In this document: piece by piece, positions 17,306 to 25,149 of the stretch
Layout: every line of letters begins with the position of its first letter
Numbering within the stretch: the stretch's first letter is position 1
NCBI RefSeq assembly: GCF_003432075.1
Contig: NZ_QWBU01000005.1
Location: forward strand, 1-64,000
DNA from: Shinella sp. WSJ-2
GTDB taxonomy: Bacteria; Pseudomonadota; Alphaproteobacteria; Rhizobiales; Rhizobiaceae
Direction of reading: 5' to 3'
DNA: 64,000 nt
Position numbers and translations under genes: made by a program
Notes under the pieces: generated by a model
Told to the model about the DNA's origin: nothing
The model's input: only the letters and a program-made list of their open reading frames with translations
The model's database searches: none

Positions 17306-17433
17306 GCAACTGCGTGCTCCCTATGGCAGCAAGGCGTGAAGTCGCCCGGATGCACGGAAATGGTTCCCCCGGCGCGACCTTTTCCCGACAACCACAAGAC
17401 CCACGATGATGCACAGCGACTTTGATCAACGAC

Positions 17434-17458
17434 GGAACGTTGCGTGCTTCCAAGGGTT
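17434..17458 (+). promoter_or_regulatory. Possible EcfG-like promoter for the receiver/kinase pair
   Basis: GGAAC at 17434-17438, 16 bp, then GGTT (consensus CGTT). It lies 25 bp upstream of the receiver start at 17483, a plausible position for a promoter with a short leader. Confidence 0.38.
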
Positions 17459-17482
17459 GGTGAGCATTGGCAGGAGAGTATC

Positions 17483-17836
17483 GTGTGCAAAATTCTGGTC
17501 GTCGAAGACGAAGTGCTGATCCGCTTGACATTGGTTGACGCACTGCATGAGGCGGGCTTCGATGTTCTAGATGCCGGCTCGGCAGAGCATGCTATCGAGA
17601 TCATAAACGAACAGACGATCCATCTGCTTTTTACGGACATCCAGTTGCCAGGTAAGCTGACCGGCCTTGATGTCGCCTATAGAGCTGCCGAGCGTTTTCC
17701 CGATGCCGGAATCATCGTGGCGTCCGGCCGGATAAAGCCGGCGAGCACGGATTTACCGCCCGGAGCAAAGTTCTTTTCAAAGCCATTCGGTTTCGACCAG
17801 ATCATCGAATGCTTCAAAGCGATGAATCGCGCCTAG
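17483..17836 (+). CDS. Single-domain response regulator (CheY-like receiver)
   Basis: A 117-residue receiver without output domain. I start it at GTG 17483 (MCKILVVEDEVLIRLTLVDA) because CAGGAGAG lies just upstream; an in-frame upstream start at 17444 would add 13 unlikely residues. The phospho-acceptor Asp is about 52 (LLFTDIQLPG) and the conserved Lys about 100 (KFFSKPF). The HWE kinase gene follows 89 bp downstream. It resembles the receiver at 1854-2225. A role in a stress phosphorelay is likely but inferred. Confidence 0.87.
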   Translation: MCKILVVEDEVLIRLTLVDALHEAGFDVLDAGSAEHAIEIINEQTIHLLFTDIQLPGKLTGLDVAYRAAERFPDAGIIVASGRIKPASTDLPPGAKFFSKPFGFDQIIECFKAMNRA

Positions 17837-17925
17837 ATTTCGGCCGCATTCCAGATGCACATATATGACTGCGCACGCGATATGATCCGTGGCATAACTC
17901 GCTGGGCCGAGTTCGAGATAGCTTC

Positions 17926-18969
17926 ATGAAGATCGCAGGCGATACCGGAACGATTTCATCACGAGAGCGCTTCCTTGAAGCGATCGTGCAAAGCGCGATC
18001 GATTACGCCATCATATCCATGGATCTCGACGGCCTCGTAACGAGCTGGAACGAAGGCGCGGTAAAGATACTGGGCTGGGAAGCCGAGGACATGATCGGGA
18101 AACCGGCTACGGTCTTCTTCACACAGGAAGATAGGGAAAACGGTGTTCCGCAGAAGGAGATGACCGCTGCCCTCAACCGGGGCCGGGGCAATGACGAGCG
18201 ATGGCATCTGCGCGCCGATGGCACGATGTTCTGGGCTTCAGGCGAGATGATGGCTTTGCGAGCGCCCGATGACAAGATCATCGGCTTCATCAAGATCCTT
18301 CGCGACAGGACCGGGGAACGTGAACGGGCGGAGCGTGAACGCCTCCTCATGTATGAACTTGCTCACCGTATGAAGAATACGCTGTCCGTCGTCCAAGCGA
18401 TCGTGACGCAGTCGCTGCGGAATGCCGTTTCGCTCGACGATGCGAGCGACAAACTTCAGTTGCGTATTGCCGCCTATGCCAAGGCCCATGAAATCCTGTT
18501 GCAGAGGGACTGGGTAAGCGCGACGCTTGCAGACCTTGTGACGGCCGCCAGCATGAACATCGGGATGGAGGGGAACTCCCGTATCAGGGCAGACGGGCCT
18601 GATGTTCGGCTCGGCCCCCAGGCCGCTCTATCGTTTGCAATGGTTTTTTACGAACTTCTGACAAACGCTTCAAAGTATGGAGCCTTGTCAAACGAAGAGG
18701 GGTGTGTCGAGATATCTTGGGACTTAGAGCACCGCGATGGAATGGAGACTCTCATCGTGTGTTGGCGGGAGATAAATGGCCCGCCCATTGTCAATTTCGA
18801 ACCGGACCGCAAGGGTTTTGGTTCGCGCCTCATCGTTTCTAGCCTGCAAGCCTTTGGGGAGGCATCCGTTTCCTACCGGCAAGAAGGGTTCGTCCTCCTT
18901 GCCGCGCTACCGCTCGCGAGAATCCAGCTGCAAAGCGACTTGTCTGCGATTGAACCCGCGCCGCGCTGA
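17926..18969 (+). CDS. PAS-domain HWE-family sensor histidine kinase
   Basis: A 347-residue cytoplasmic kinase. A PAS domain spans about 18-130 (AIISMDLDGLVTSWNEGAVK, then FIKILRDRTGERE). The HWE phospho-acceptor helix has His at about 147 (ELAHRMKNTLSVVQ), and the ATPase domain has the N-box ELLTNASKYGAL. The WRE of the family name is visible in VCWREINGPP, and the G2-like GFGSRLI follows. No conserved Cys of LOV domains is apparent, so the PAS signal is unknown. The partner is probably the receiver gene immediately upstream. Confidence 0.9.
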   Translation: MKIAGDTGTISSRERFLEAIVQSAIDYAIISMDLDGLVTSWNEGAVKILGWEAEDMIGKPATVFFTQEDRENGVPQKEMTAALNRGRGNDERWHLRADGTMFWASGEMMALRAPDDKIIGFIKILRDRTGERERAERERLLMYELAHRMKNTLSVVQAIVTQSLRNAVSLDDASDKLQLRIAAYAKAHEILLQRDWVSATLADLVTAASMNIGMEGNSRIRADGPDVRLGPQAALSFAMVFYELLTNASKYGALSNEEGCVEISWDLEHRDGMETLIVCWREINGPPIVNFEPDRKGFGSRLIVSSLQAFGEASVSYRQEGFVLLAALPLARIQLQSDLSAIEPAPR

Positions 18970-19067
18970 CACGACCGCATCTTTCCTGGATATTCGGAAC
19001 CTGTAGGCCTTTCTCGCAGCTTCAGCTCCATTCGACGAACATGATCTTTCACTCGCAGGACAAGCCA

Positions 19068-19101
19068 ACAAAAAAGGCCGGGGCGAAACCGCACCGACCT
19101 T
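19068..19101 (-). terminator. Orphan strong terminator on the minus strand
   Basis: Read on the minus strand, a 12-bp stem (one mismatch, one G-U) beginning AAGGTCGGTGCG closes a short loop, ends CCCGGCCTT, and runs straight into six or more T. No minus-strand protein gene ends here, so it may close a small RNA transcribed from within 19100-19420. Confidence 0.6.
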
Positions 19102-19308
19102 CCTCATTATCGCTTGTCTACCAGTGCCAGTACATCCGTGGTCAAAAGCATGAAGCAATGGCAGCAATTGCGAGCGGCAGAGATTTTCCAGCGCTCATTA
19201 GCAATTCCAATAATAATATAGATTTTCATTGTGTCGAAAACAAGTGCAATCAACATGTCTTATTAAATATCACAAAATTGGCAGTCAACTGCATCTTTAA
19301 ATTACAGA

Positions 19309-19340
19309 AACCAGTTGTTGCCAAAGGAGGGGAACTGGTT
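19309..19340. repeat. 8-bp inverted repeat in the gap before the 38-residue peptide gene
   Basis: AACCAGTT at 19309-19316 and AACTGGTT at 19333-19340 pair perfectly. The loop between contains AAAGGAGGGG, a Shine-Dalgarno-like string with no start codon after it. It lies in the 450-bp gap 18970-19421, which holds no convincing protein gene. Confidence 0.5.
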
Positions 19341-19353
19341 CACTGTAATTACT

Positions 19354-19404
19354 CCAGCAGCCATTTTACGGACGCTGCTGTTTGAGGGTTTGTTACCCTA
19401 GCCC
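19354..19404 (+). promoter_or_regulatory. Conserved structured leader, copy B
   Basis: The counterpart of the element at 16733-16784: CCAGCAGCC, a short spacer, GCTGCTG, then TTTGAGGGT, a 5-nt loop and ACCCT. Differences between the copies fall mostly in loops or spacers. It ends 17 nt before the ATG at 19422. Confidence 0.6.
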
Positions 19405-19421
19405 CAAGCGAGGAGGACACG

Positions 19422-19538
19422 ATGTCTTCCCTATTCCAACAACCGAAGAAACACGATTTCGCGACCGTAGCCGGTTACGTCGTAACCGCTGCGAGCCTTC
19501 TCATGGTCATCTATATCCTGACCGTGGGATGGCTTTGA
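19422..19538 (+). CDS. 38-residue membrane peptide, paralogue of the one at 16591-16713
   Basis: ATG at 19422 with AGGAGG 6-11 bp upstream. The product begins MSSLFQQPKKHDFATVAGYV, continues as one helix (VTAASLLMVIYILTV) and ends GWL with TGA at 19536-19538. Single membrane helix with a basic N-terminus. End-to-end similarity with the 40-residue peptide, together with the matching leader, marks a small gene family. It lies 40 bp upstream of the 95-aa gene and is probably co-transcribed with it. Function unknown. Confidence 0.75.
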   Translation: MSSLFQQPKKHDFATVAGYVVTAASLLMVIYILTVGWL

Positions 19539-19578
19539 TGGCCTTGAATACAAAGAGGGCGAGAAAGCGGTGCTCAAA

Positions 19579-19866
19579 ATGACCGAAAGAACCACAGAAA
19601 CCGAAATCACATTCACGTATCCGTTTCACCTGGAGTCCCTTTCGGAGCCTCTGGAAGCGGGCACCTATCGCCTGGTCGTAGACGAGGAGTTGATAGAAGG
19701 TCTGAGCTTCACGGCGTATCGGAGGGTGGCGACCCATCTTGAGATTCCCGCGATCTCGGTCGCGATCAATAGGCGCCAGTTTCTTCAGGTCTCCCAGCAA
19801 GAGATCGACGCGGCGTTGGAAAGCGATGGAACTGGCCAGGATGATGCCCCGCGTGACTTTTCCTGA
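19579..19866 (+). CDS. Conserved rhizobial-type hypothetical protein (95 aa)
   Basis: Begins MTERTTETEITFTYPFHLES and continues with EAGTYRLVVDEELIEGLSFTAYRR, a pattern I associate with a small conserved hypothetical family in rhizobia. Soluble, probably beta-rich, no signal peptide. A GTG at 19570 is an alternative start. It follows the 38-residue membrane peptide gene closely. Function unknown. Confidence 0.68.
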   Translation: MTERTTETEITFTYPFHLESLSEPLEAGTYRLVVDEELIEGLSFTAYRRVATHLEIPAISVAINRRQFLQVSQQEIDAALESDGTGQDDAPRDFS

Positions 19867-19972
19867 TTGCAAGATTGATTGACAGTCGGGAATGCTCATG
19901 AGGGCGCTACGTCGTTCGACTATCGGTCGTCCACCCATCATGGTCACCCGAAGGTTTCCGAGCCACTTCGAT

Positions 19973-20000
19973 AAAAAAAGCCGGCGAATGCCGGCCTTTT
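19973..20000 (-). terminator. Terminator of the truncated stress-protein gene
   Basis: GCCGGC at 19980-19985 and GCCGGC at 19990-19995 form a perfect stem around GAAT, flanked by an A-run on the left and T on the right. On the minus strand it is followed by seven T and lies 15 bp past the stop at 20011; it may work both ways. Confidence 0.75.
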
Positions 20001-20010
20001 CCGAGATGGT

Positions 20011-20339
20011 TCAGCGTCTATAGCGCAGGCGCTCCTGTTCGACTTCCGCCGGCCCGTAGGGGGCGAGGCTGTCATCGAACCGGGTCCAGCCCTCTTCGGC
20101 GTAGGCTGCGCGCCGCTGATCGGGATCAACCCAGTTTGACTTGCGAAGGATGGCTTCGGCCTCCGCCTGGAGGCTTTCGTCAACCTTCGCCGTCACGAGC
20201 GTTCCGCCGCGGCGAACCCCCTCCGCATAGACATGTGCATCGTCTTCGGAGACGCCGGATTCCGTGAGCGCGCCGATCAGCCCGCCTGCTGCGCCGCCGG
20301 CTACCGCGGCTGCCACTGCGCCCGCCGCCGTGGCGGCAA
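20011..20339 (-). pseudogene. 5'-truncated general stress protein (GSP17M-like, glycine-zipper)
   Basis: The residual C-terminal ~110 residues read AATAAGAVAAAVAGGAAGGL and continue GALTESGVSEDDAHVYAEGVRRGGTLVTAKVDE, ending RYRR. This is the typical second half of the ~17-kDa stress-protein family common in rhizobia: a Gly/Ala zipper helix, then a HVYAEGVRRGGTLV segment. The usual N-terminal half is missing. The frame instead continues into the direct repeat (to an ATG at 20499), giving an unrelated basic leader. The break coincides with the repeat boundary at 20339/20340, so the gene was cut by the insertion or rearrangement. The hairpin terminator is retained. Confidence 0.8.
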
Positions 20340-20568
20340 GCCAAGCAAGCGAACCGTTCTCAAGAAACCGCCAACCAAATCTCTGAAACTTTTGGCTGCG
20401 CGAACTGCCCGACTGAGACGGCACCGCGATTAGCAGGAAGCCGAGCTGTATCAGCATGTGAATTAAGCGTCTCAACAAGGTTCGCCCGCAATAACGCACT
20501 GAAAAATATAGATAACTTATGTTATTCAGGGAGAGCGCTATTTTGCGTGAGATTTTTGGTAGCGGAGG
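20340..20568. repeat. Left direct repeat (attL-like), carrying the last 12 nt of tRNA-Met
   Basis: A 229-bp copy of 57219-57448. I count 11 substitutions and one 1-bp indel; the last 72 bp (20497-20568) are identical to 57377-57448. The final 12 bp, TGGTAGCGGAGG, equal the 3' end (with CCA) of the tRNA-Met gene on the minus strand, and similarity stops there. An inner palindrome ATAAC-TTAT-GTTAT is present in both copies. Confidence 0.92.
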
Positions 20569-21019
20569 CAGTCTGACGCGAACGCGTCTCAGAAGCCGAC
20601 TTTCCCTGATAAGAGGCTATTTATAGGGATTTTTCCGGATTCTGCCTTCCTCTAGGCCGCGCGTCAAAATTTAACTAATTAAAATTGGGGCTTTGCATGA
20701 CATTCCCTTACAGCTCGAACAGGGAATTGCTGAATTGGCACCTGGGAAATGTTAAGCCAGAACTGGGACCCGACGAGATGAGGTGCAGCAGCGACTGGCG
20801 CATTCCGCGTCGCAAATCAATTCCGTGCCAGCCGGTCGCCGGCGGCAACGAAAAGCTAAGGCCTGTTATCGTACAGCCATCGATCCGCGCTGGCGCCCCA
20901 GTAAACATACGGAATTTCTGTTGCTACCGATCGGCTTTTGACCTGCGCGGAAATTAATACTTATAGGAATCACCTGGTTAGACGGATTTAAGCCCCCAAA
21001 GTTAGGGACGTCGAATAAT
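20569..21019. other. Intergenic region inside the left end of the island
   Basis: About 450 bp of mixed composition with several AT-rich stretches. A frame from ATG 20697 (about 86 codons) has no ribosome-binding site and is not protein-like. I see no repeat, tRNA or promoter I can defend. Confidence 0.4.
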
Positions 21020-22366
21020 TTATTCGCTCCGTAACCGGCTTTCCGCCCGCAAAACTACAAGCCAATCTTCAACATGTGATGCACGCGACAATGCGGGAAC
21101 CACCAATCGTCGCAAATCGGCTTCAGGCTTCGTCAGCATTCTCGCTCCGGTTGAAGGATCGTACCATTCGATGGACCCGGTCAATGCAGTAAGAACAGAT
21201 GGATCAAGGTCGATCGAGACCGCACCGTCGATATAGACGACAGCGAAGGTCCCGTCGTCCGCAACGGCTGATACGGTGGAGACGGATGGCGCCCCCTCGA
21301 CATGGCGCATGAACCGGCCGTCATCGGGCTTCAACTTCCACCAGTCAAAACGCGCGAACAGGCCCGCCAGATGGCCGATGCTCACGGCCCCCTGACTGGC
21401 AAGCGCCTCACGCCACTCCGCGGGCGTGTCGTAAAGCGCGGGGCCGCCGAAATGCCAGACGGGATTGTTGCCGAAGACCTGGCCGCTCGCGCCCGACAGG
21501 AGGGCGCCATAGGCGATCTTGCGGATCTCGGCCGCCTCCACCCCATGCTCGCCTTCGTAGCGCGCTTCGATCAGGAAGAAGGGTCGATGCGGGCCGGCGC
21601 GATAGCGCGCCTGCACGGCGGCGGCGACGTCCTCGTAGGTATAGACCGTATCGAGCGCCAGCCATCTGGCATCGGGCCAATAGGCGGCAGTCGCAGTGTC
21701 GCGGTTGCCGTGCACGGTCTGCATCGCGCCGGGCGCGCCCTCCGCGATGCCTTCCGCCAGCGCCTCGACCAGCGCGCGGTCCGGCGGATCGTAATCGCCG
21801 CCCTGCACCCAGACGATATTGGGATAGCGGGCATAGCGTTTGCCGACATAGCGTCCGTAGGCGCGCAGCGCATCGGGACCGGCGGCCGCCATCTCGGCAT
21901 ACCAACCCTGCGGCCCGCCGTTCGCGCCGGCATAGGCGGGCGCCAGCAGGACCAGCATGCCGGCCCGGAATGCGGCGTCGAGCACATGTTCGGCATCGGA
22001 GAAATAGCGGTCGTTCGGCCGCGTAAAATCGCCGGGCACCAGGAACGGGGGGATACCAGCGGCATTGTTCGGCGCGTTGCGGGCGAATTCATGCTCGATC
22101 AGCGAGACCAGGATGGTGTTGAAGCCGCGCGCCTTGCGATCGGCGATGTAGAGATCGGCGTCTTCGGCCGGCAGGTCCGAGATCAGCGACCAGGCCGCAT
22201 CGCCGGTAATGAGAAAGGGTTTTCCGGCCGCGTCCTCCAGATAGGTGCCTGCGGCGGCGATGCGCAGTGGAAAGCGGACCTCGGCGCTGGCGGGCGGGGC
22301 GTCGCCGGCCAGCAAGGCAAGCAGCACGAGGCAGAGCCGCATGGAAAAGGCAATGGTTCGCATCAT
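21020..22366 (-). CDS. DUF4038-type glycoside hydrolase, secreted
   Basis: A 448-residue protein with a signal peptide (hydrophobic MRLCLVLLALLAGDAPPASA, cut near residue 28). A TIM-barrel-like domain follows (PFLITGDAAWSLISDLPAED, then ARYPNIVWVQGGDYDPPDRA) of the DUF4038/apiosidase-like class. A small C-terminal beta domain (GSIEWYDPSTGARM) typical of these enzymes ends the protein. It would act in the periplasm or outside, trimming or degrading the polysaccharide made by this locus. It lies 27 bp downstream of a GT4 gene on the same strand, probably one operon. Substrate unknown. Confidence 0.82.
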   Translation of the reverse strand: MMRTIAFSMRLCLVLLALLAGDAPPASAEVRFPLRIAAAGTYLEDAAGKPFLITGDAAWSLISDLPAEDADLYIADRKARGFNTILVSLIEHEFARNAPNNAAGIPPFLVPGDFTRPNDRYFSDAEHVLDAAFRAGMLVLLAPAYAGANGGPQGWYAEMAAAGPDALRAYGRYVGKRYARYPNIVWVQGGDYDPPDRALVEALAEGIAEGAPGAMQTVHGNRDTATAAYWPDARWLALDTVYTYEDVAAAVQARYRAGPHRPFFLIEARYEGEHGVEAAEIRKIAYGALLSGASGQVFGNNPVWHFGGPALYDTPAEWREALASQGAVSIGHLAGLFARFDWWKLKPDDGRFMRHVEGAPSVSTVSAVADDGTFAVVYIDGAVSIDLDPSVLTALTGSIEWYDPSTGARMLTKPEADLRRLVVPALSRASHVEDWLVVLRAESRLRSE

Positions 22367-22393
22367 ATCCGCTCCCTTGGCCGGCGCCGCGGT

Positions 22394-23593
22394 TCAAAGC
22401 CGCTCCCGCACACCCCGCAGCCAGTTCTTCAGGGGTGATGGCAGGAAGGTGCGCAGGCCGGCCCGCAGGCCGCGCGGCATCGACCAGCCGTCCAGCGCAA
22501 GGGGGGCAGCGAGCGGCGGCGGGTTTGCCGCGATATCGCGCAGCACCGCCGCATACTGCGCCGCCATGCGCTCCACCGTGAAGGCGCCCGCGACCTTGCG
22601 GCGCGCGCCGAGCGAAAGACCGTGAAGCTGCGCACGGTCCTTGTCCAGCGCGCGGACGATGGCGGCGGCCCTCGCGGTATCGCCGACCGGAAAGAGCAGC
22701 CCGTCCTGTCCATTCTCCACGATCATGTCGGTGACGCCGCGAAGCGCCGAGGCGACAGGCACGCATCCGGCGGCCATGGCCTCCACCAGCGCCATCGGCA
22801 GGCCCTCGTAGCGCGACAGCATGAGGAAGACGTCGTGGGCCGCCAGCAACGCCGGCACGGCATCCGCCGCGACGGCCCCGGTATAGACGACGCGCGGCGT
22901 CACCCCCGGCATGGTGGCCTTCAGCCGCTTGAGATCTGGACCATCGCCAGCGATCGTCAATGTCGATGACGCAGGCAGCCGCTCCAGAATATCGGGCAGC
23001 CACAGGATCCCTTTCGAGGCATCCTCGATCCGCCCGAGGAACAGGAGGCGAAGCCCCTGCCCGATCGGCCGCGCCGGCCGGTCGGCTGCGGGAAAGGCGT
23101 CCAGGGAAACGGCGTTCGCAATGACGAAGGTGCGCCCGGCGGGGAATTGATGGCGTTTCACGAGGTCGTCGCGGCAGCGCTGCGAAACGCAGACCGTCGC
23201 ATGCACATAGGGCCGGATCGCCTCCGCCGCCGCATAGGTTCCCGGCGTGATGTTGTGCACGACCATAAGGCGCAGGAGATAGGGGGGAAGATAGCGCACG
23301 ATATTGGTCTGCACACGGTCGCTGAGCACGTTGACGACGACGCCGTCGAAGCCGCCGGCCAAGATTGCCCGCTCCATCAGGCGGGCGGTGCTCTTCCCAT
23401 CGTCCGAGGCGGTCGCCTCGACGAGCGTGCCGAACGCGGCCTCCCGCTCCATGCCGGCGGGAAGGCCTTGCCCGGCAAGTGTCAGGCCGAGCCAGCAAAG
23501 CTCGATGCCATCAGGCGCCAGGCCGGCGCGCAGATGCCGGAACACGGTATAGGTGCCGCCGAGATGCGGCAGGACGAAATAGGCGATCTTCAT
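22394..23593 (-). CDS. Glycosyltransferase family 4
   Basis: A 399-residue cytoplasmic GT-B enzyme. The start at 23593 gives MKIAYFVLPHLGGTYTVFRH. The C-terminal half has the GT4 donor-site pattern: LRLLFLGRIEDASKGILWLP, then LSRYEGLPMALVEAMAAGCVPVAS with the paired Glu residues. It should add one sugar to the lipid-linked repeat unit. Donor and acceptor cannot be read from sequence. It is divergent from the pyruvyltransferase gene across about 220 bp. Confidence 0.87.
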   Translation of the reverse strand: MKIAYFVLPHLGGTYTVFRHLRAGLAPDGIELCWLGLTLAGQGLPAGMEREAAFGTLVEATASDDGKSTARLMERAILAGGFDGVVVNVLSDRVQTNIVRYLPPYLLRLMVVHNITPGTYAAAEAIRPYVHATVCVSQRCRDDLVKRHQFPAGRTFVIANAVSLDAFPAADRPARPIGQGLRLLFLGRIEDASKGILWLPDILERLPASSTLTIAGDGPDLKRLKATMPGVTPRVVYTGAVAADAVPALLAAHDVFLMLSRYEGLPMALVEAMAAGCVPVASALRGVTDMIVENGQDGLLFPVGDTARAAAIVRALDKDRAQLHGLSLGARRKVAGAFTVERMAAQYAAVLRDIAANPPPLAAPLALDGWSMPRGLRAGLRTFLPSPLKNWLRGVRERL

Positions 23594-23811
23594 GGGCGGC
23601 CCTCTGCCTCCCTTGTCCAACCGGATGCGCCGTCACGGAAGCTGGGCCTTGGACGGCGCAAGCGGCCCTTCGCAGGAGACGGCCGGTTCCCTACCTCTTT
23701 CGGCGGAGGTCCGGTCGCCAAATATCCGCGTTTTCCGCACCGCGTCACGGCGCGATAGTGCGGCCGCTTTGGCAATCCCTTCAGATCCCAATCGACAGCG
23801 GTGGACATTCC

Positions 23812-25047
23812 ATGAAGATCGCCTTGCTCGGGCAGTTCGGGTCCGGAAACTCGGGAAATGACGGTTCGCTGGAAGCGATGCTCGTTTTCATGCGCCGTGC
23901 GTGCCCCGATGCGGCCCTGCTGTGCATCTGCTCCAATCCCGTGGCGATCGGCGAGCGCTTCGCGCTTGAGGTGACCGGCCTTCGCGGCGCGGCCTTCGTC
24001 CACCCGTTGCTGCGTTGGTTCGATGGGAGGCTCGGACGGATCCACGGCCGGCTCACCGGCCTGGTCTCGATCCTGCGGGTGCTCGGCGGCGTGGACGTGA
24101 TGGTCATCCCGGGGACGGGCATCCTCGACGACTTCCAGGAGACGCCGTTCGGCTGGCCGTTCATCGTCTACTGGTGGTGCCTTGCCGCCAGGCTGCGCGG
24201 CGCCCGCATCGCCTTCGTCAGCATCGGCGCCGGCCCGATCCGCGGCGCCCTCAGCCGCTGGTTTCTCACATCCGCGGCGCGAATGGCCACCTATCGTTCC
24301 TACCGCGACGACTTTTCGCTCCGTTACGTCCAGGGCCTGGGCATCGATACCGCTTCGGACCACCGCTTCCCCGACCTTGCCTTCGGATTGCGCGAGCCCG
24401 TCCGCCCCAATGCGATGCAGCGCCGACAAATACCCGCGACAATCGGCATCGGCGTCATGCGCTATCGGGGATGGGAGCGCGACCATGCGGACGGCAATGC
24501 CATCTACCGCACCTACGTGGACAAGATCGCGGCGATCGCGCGCCGGCTGCTCGACGACGGGCATGACGTGCGCCTCTTCATGGGCGACACATCCGATGAG
24601 CGGGCCCTCGACGATATCCTCGCCGCCCTCCCGGAAAACGGCACCCACGGCCACCTTTCGGCAGCGCGCACCGTCTCGCTGCATGCGGTCATGGATGAGA
24701 TCCTGAAGGTCGATCTCGCCATCGTCTCGCGCTTTCACAACCTGCTCTGCACCCTTAAGCTCGACCGGCCGGCGCTGTCGCTCGGCTATGCGGACAAGAA
24801 CGACGAACTCATGACCGAATTCGGCCGGGCCGATTTCTGCCACCACATCGAGACCTTCGACGTCGAGCAGGTCCTGCGGCAGGTGGACACCGTGCTCGCC
24901 GACCTCGCCGCCGCCGAAAGCGCGATTGCCCGCCGCAACGCAGCGATCCGCTCGGAGCTTGTCCGGCAGCAGGACCTGCTTCTCTCGCAGGTGCTGGTCG
25001 CTCGCGGCGGGAAAAGCCTACCCCTTGCACAGGATGCCCTACGCTGA
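23812..25047 (+). CDS. Polysaccharide pyruvyltransferase-family protein
   Basis: A 411-residue cytoplasmic protein starting MKIALLGQFGSGNSGNDGSL, which carries the N-terminal Asn/Gly-rich loop of the family. The core GGVDVMVIPGTGILDDFQ and the C-terminal VSRFHNLLCTLKLDRPALSL are also typical. Members transfer pyruvate from phosphoenolpyruvate to make ketal substituents, giving acidic exopolysaccharides. The ATG at 23812 is chosen because homology begins there. A flippase and a GT2 gene follow on the same strand, so this is the first gene of a three-gene unit. Confidence 0.85.
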   Translation: MKIALLGQFGSGNSGNDGSLEAMLVFMRRACPDAALLCICSNPVAIGERFALEVTGLRGAAFVHPLLRWFDGRLGRIHGRLTGLVSILRVLGGVDVMVIPGTGILDDFQETPFGWPFIVYWWCLAARLRGARIAFVSIGAGPIRGALSRWFLTSAARMATYRSYRDDFSLRYVQGLGIDTASDHRFPDLAFGLREPVRPNAMQRRQIPATIGIGVMRYRGWERDHADGNAIYRTYVDKIAAIARRLLDDGHDVRLFMGDTSDERALDDILAALPENGTHGHLSAARTVSLHAVMDEILKVDLAIVSRFHNLLCTLKLDRPALSLGYADKNDELMTEFGRADFCHHIETFDVEQVLRQVDTVLADLAAAESAIARRNAAIRSELVRQQDLLLSQVLVARGGKSLPLAQDALR

Positions 25048-25149
25048 ATGGACAAGTGGCCACCGTCCCCCATGCGCCTATCCTCGTTGCAACCGGCGGA
25101 GTGAAGCCATGCCCCAGAGACCAGAAGCCCCCAGCCCTTTCCGGAAAGC

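Noticed and set aside
20697-20957. 86-codon frame just inside the left island edge
   Set aside because: No ribosome-binding site and no protein-like pattern.
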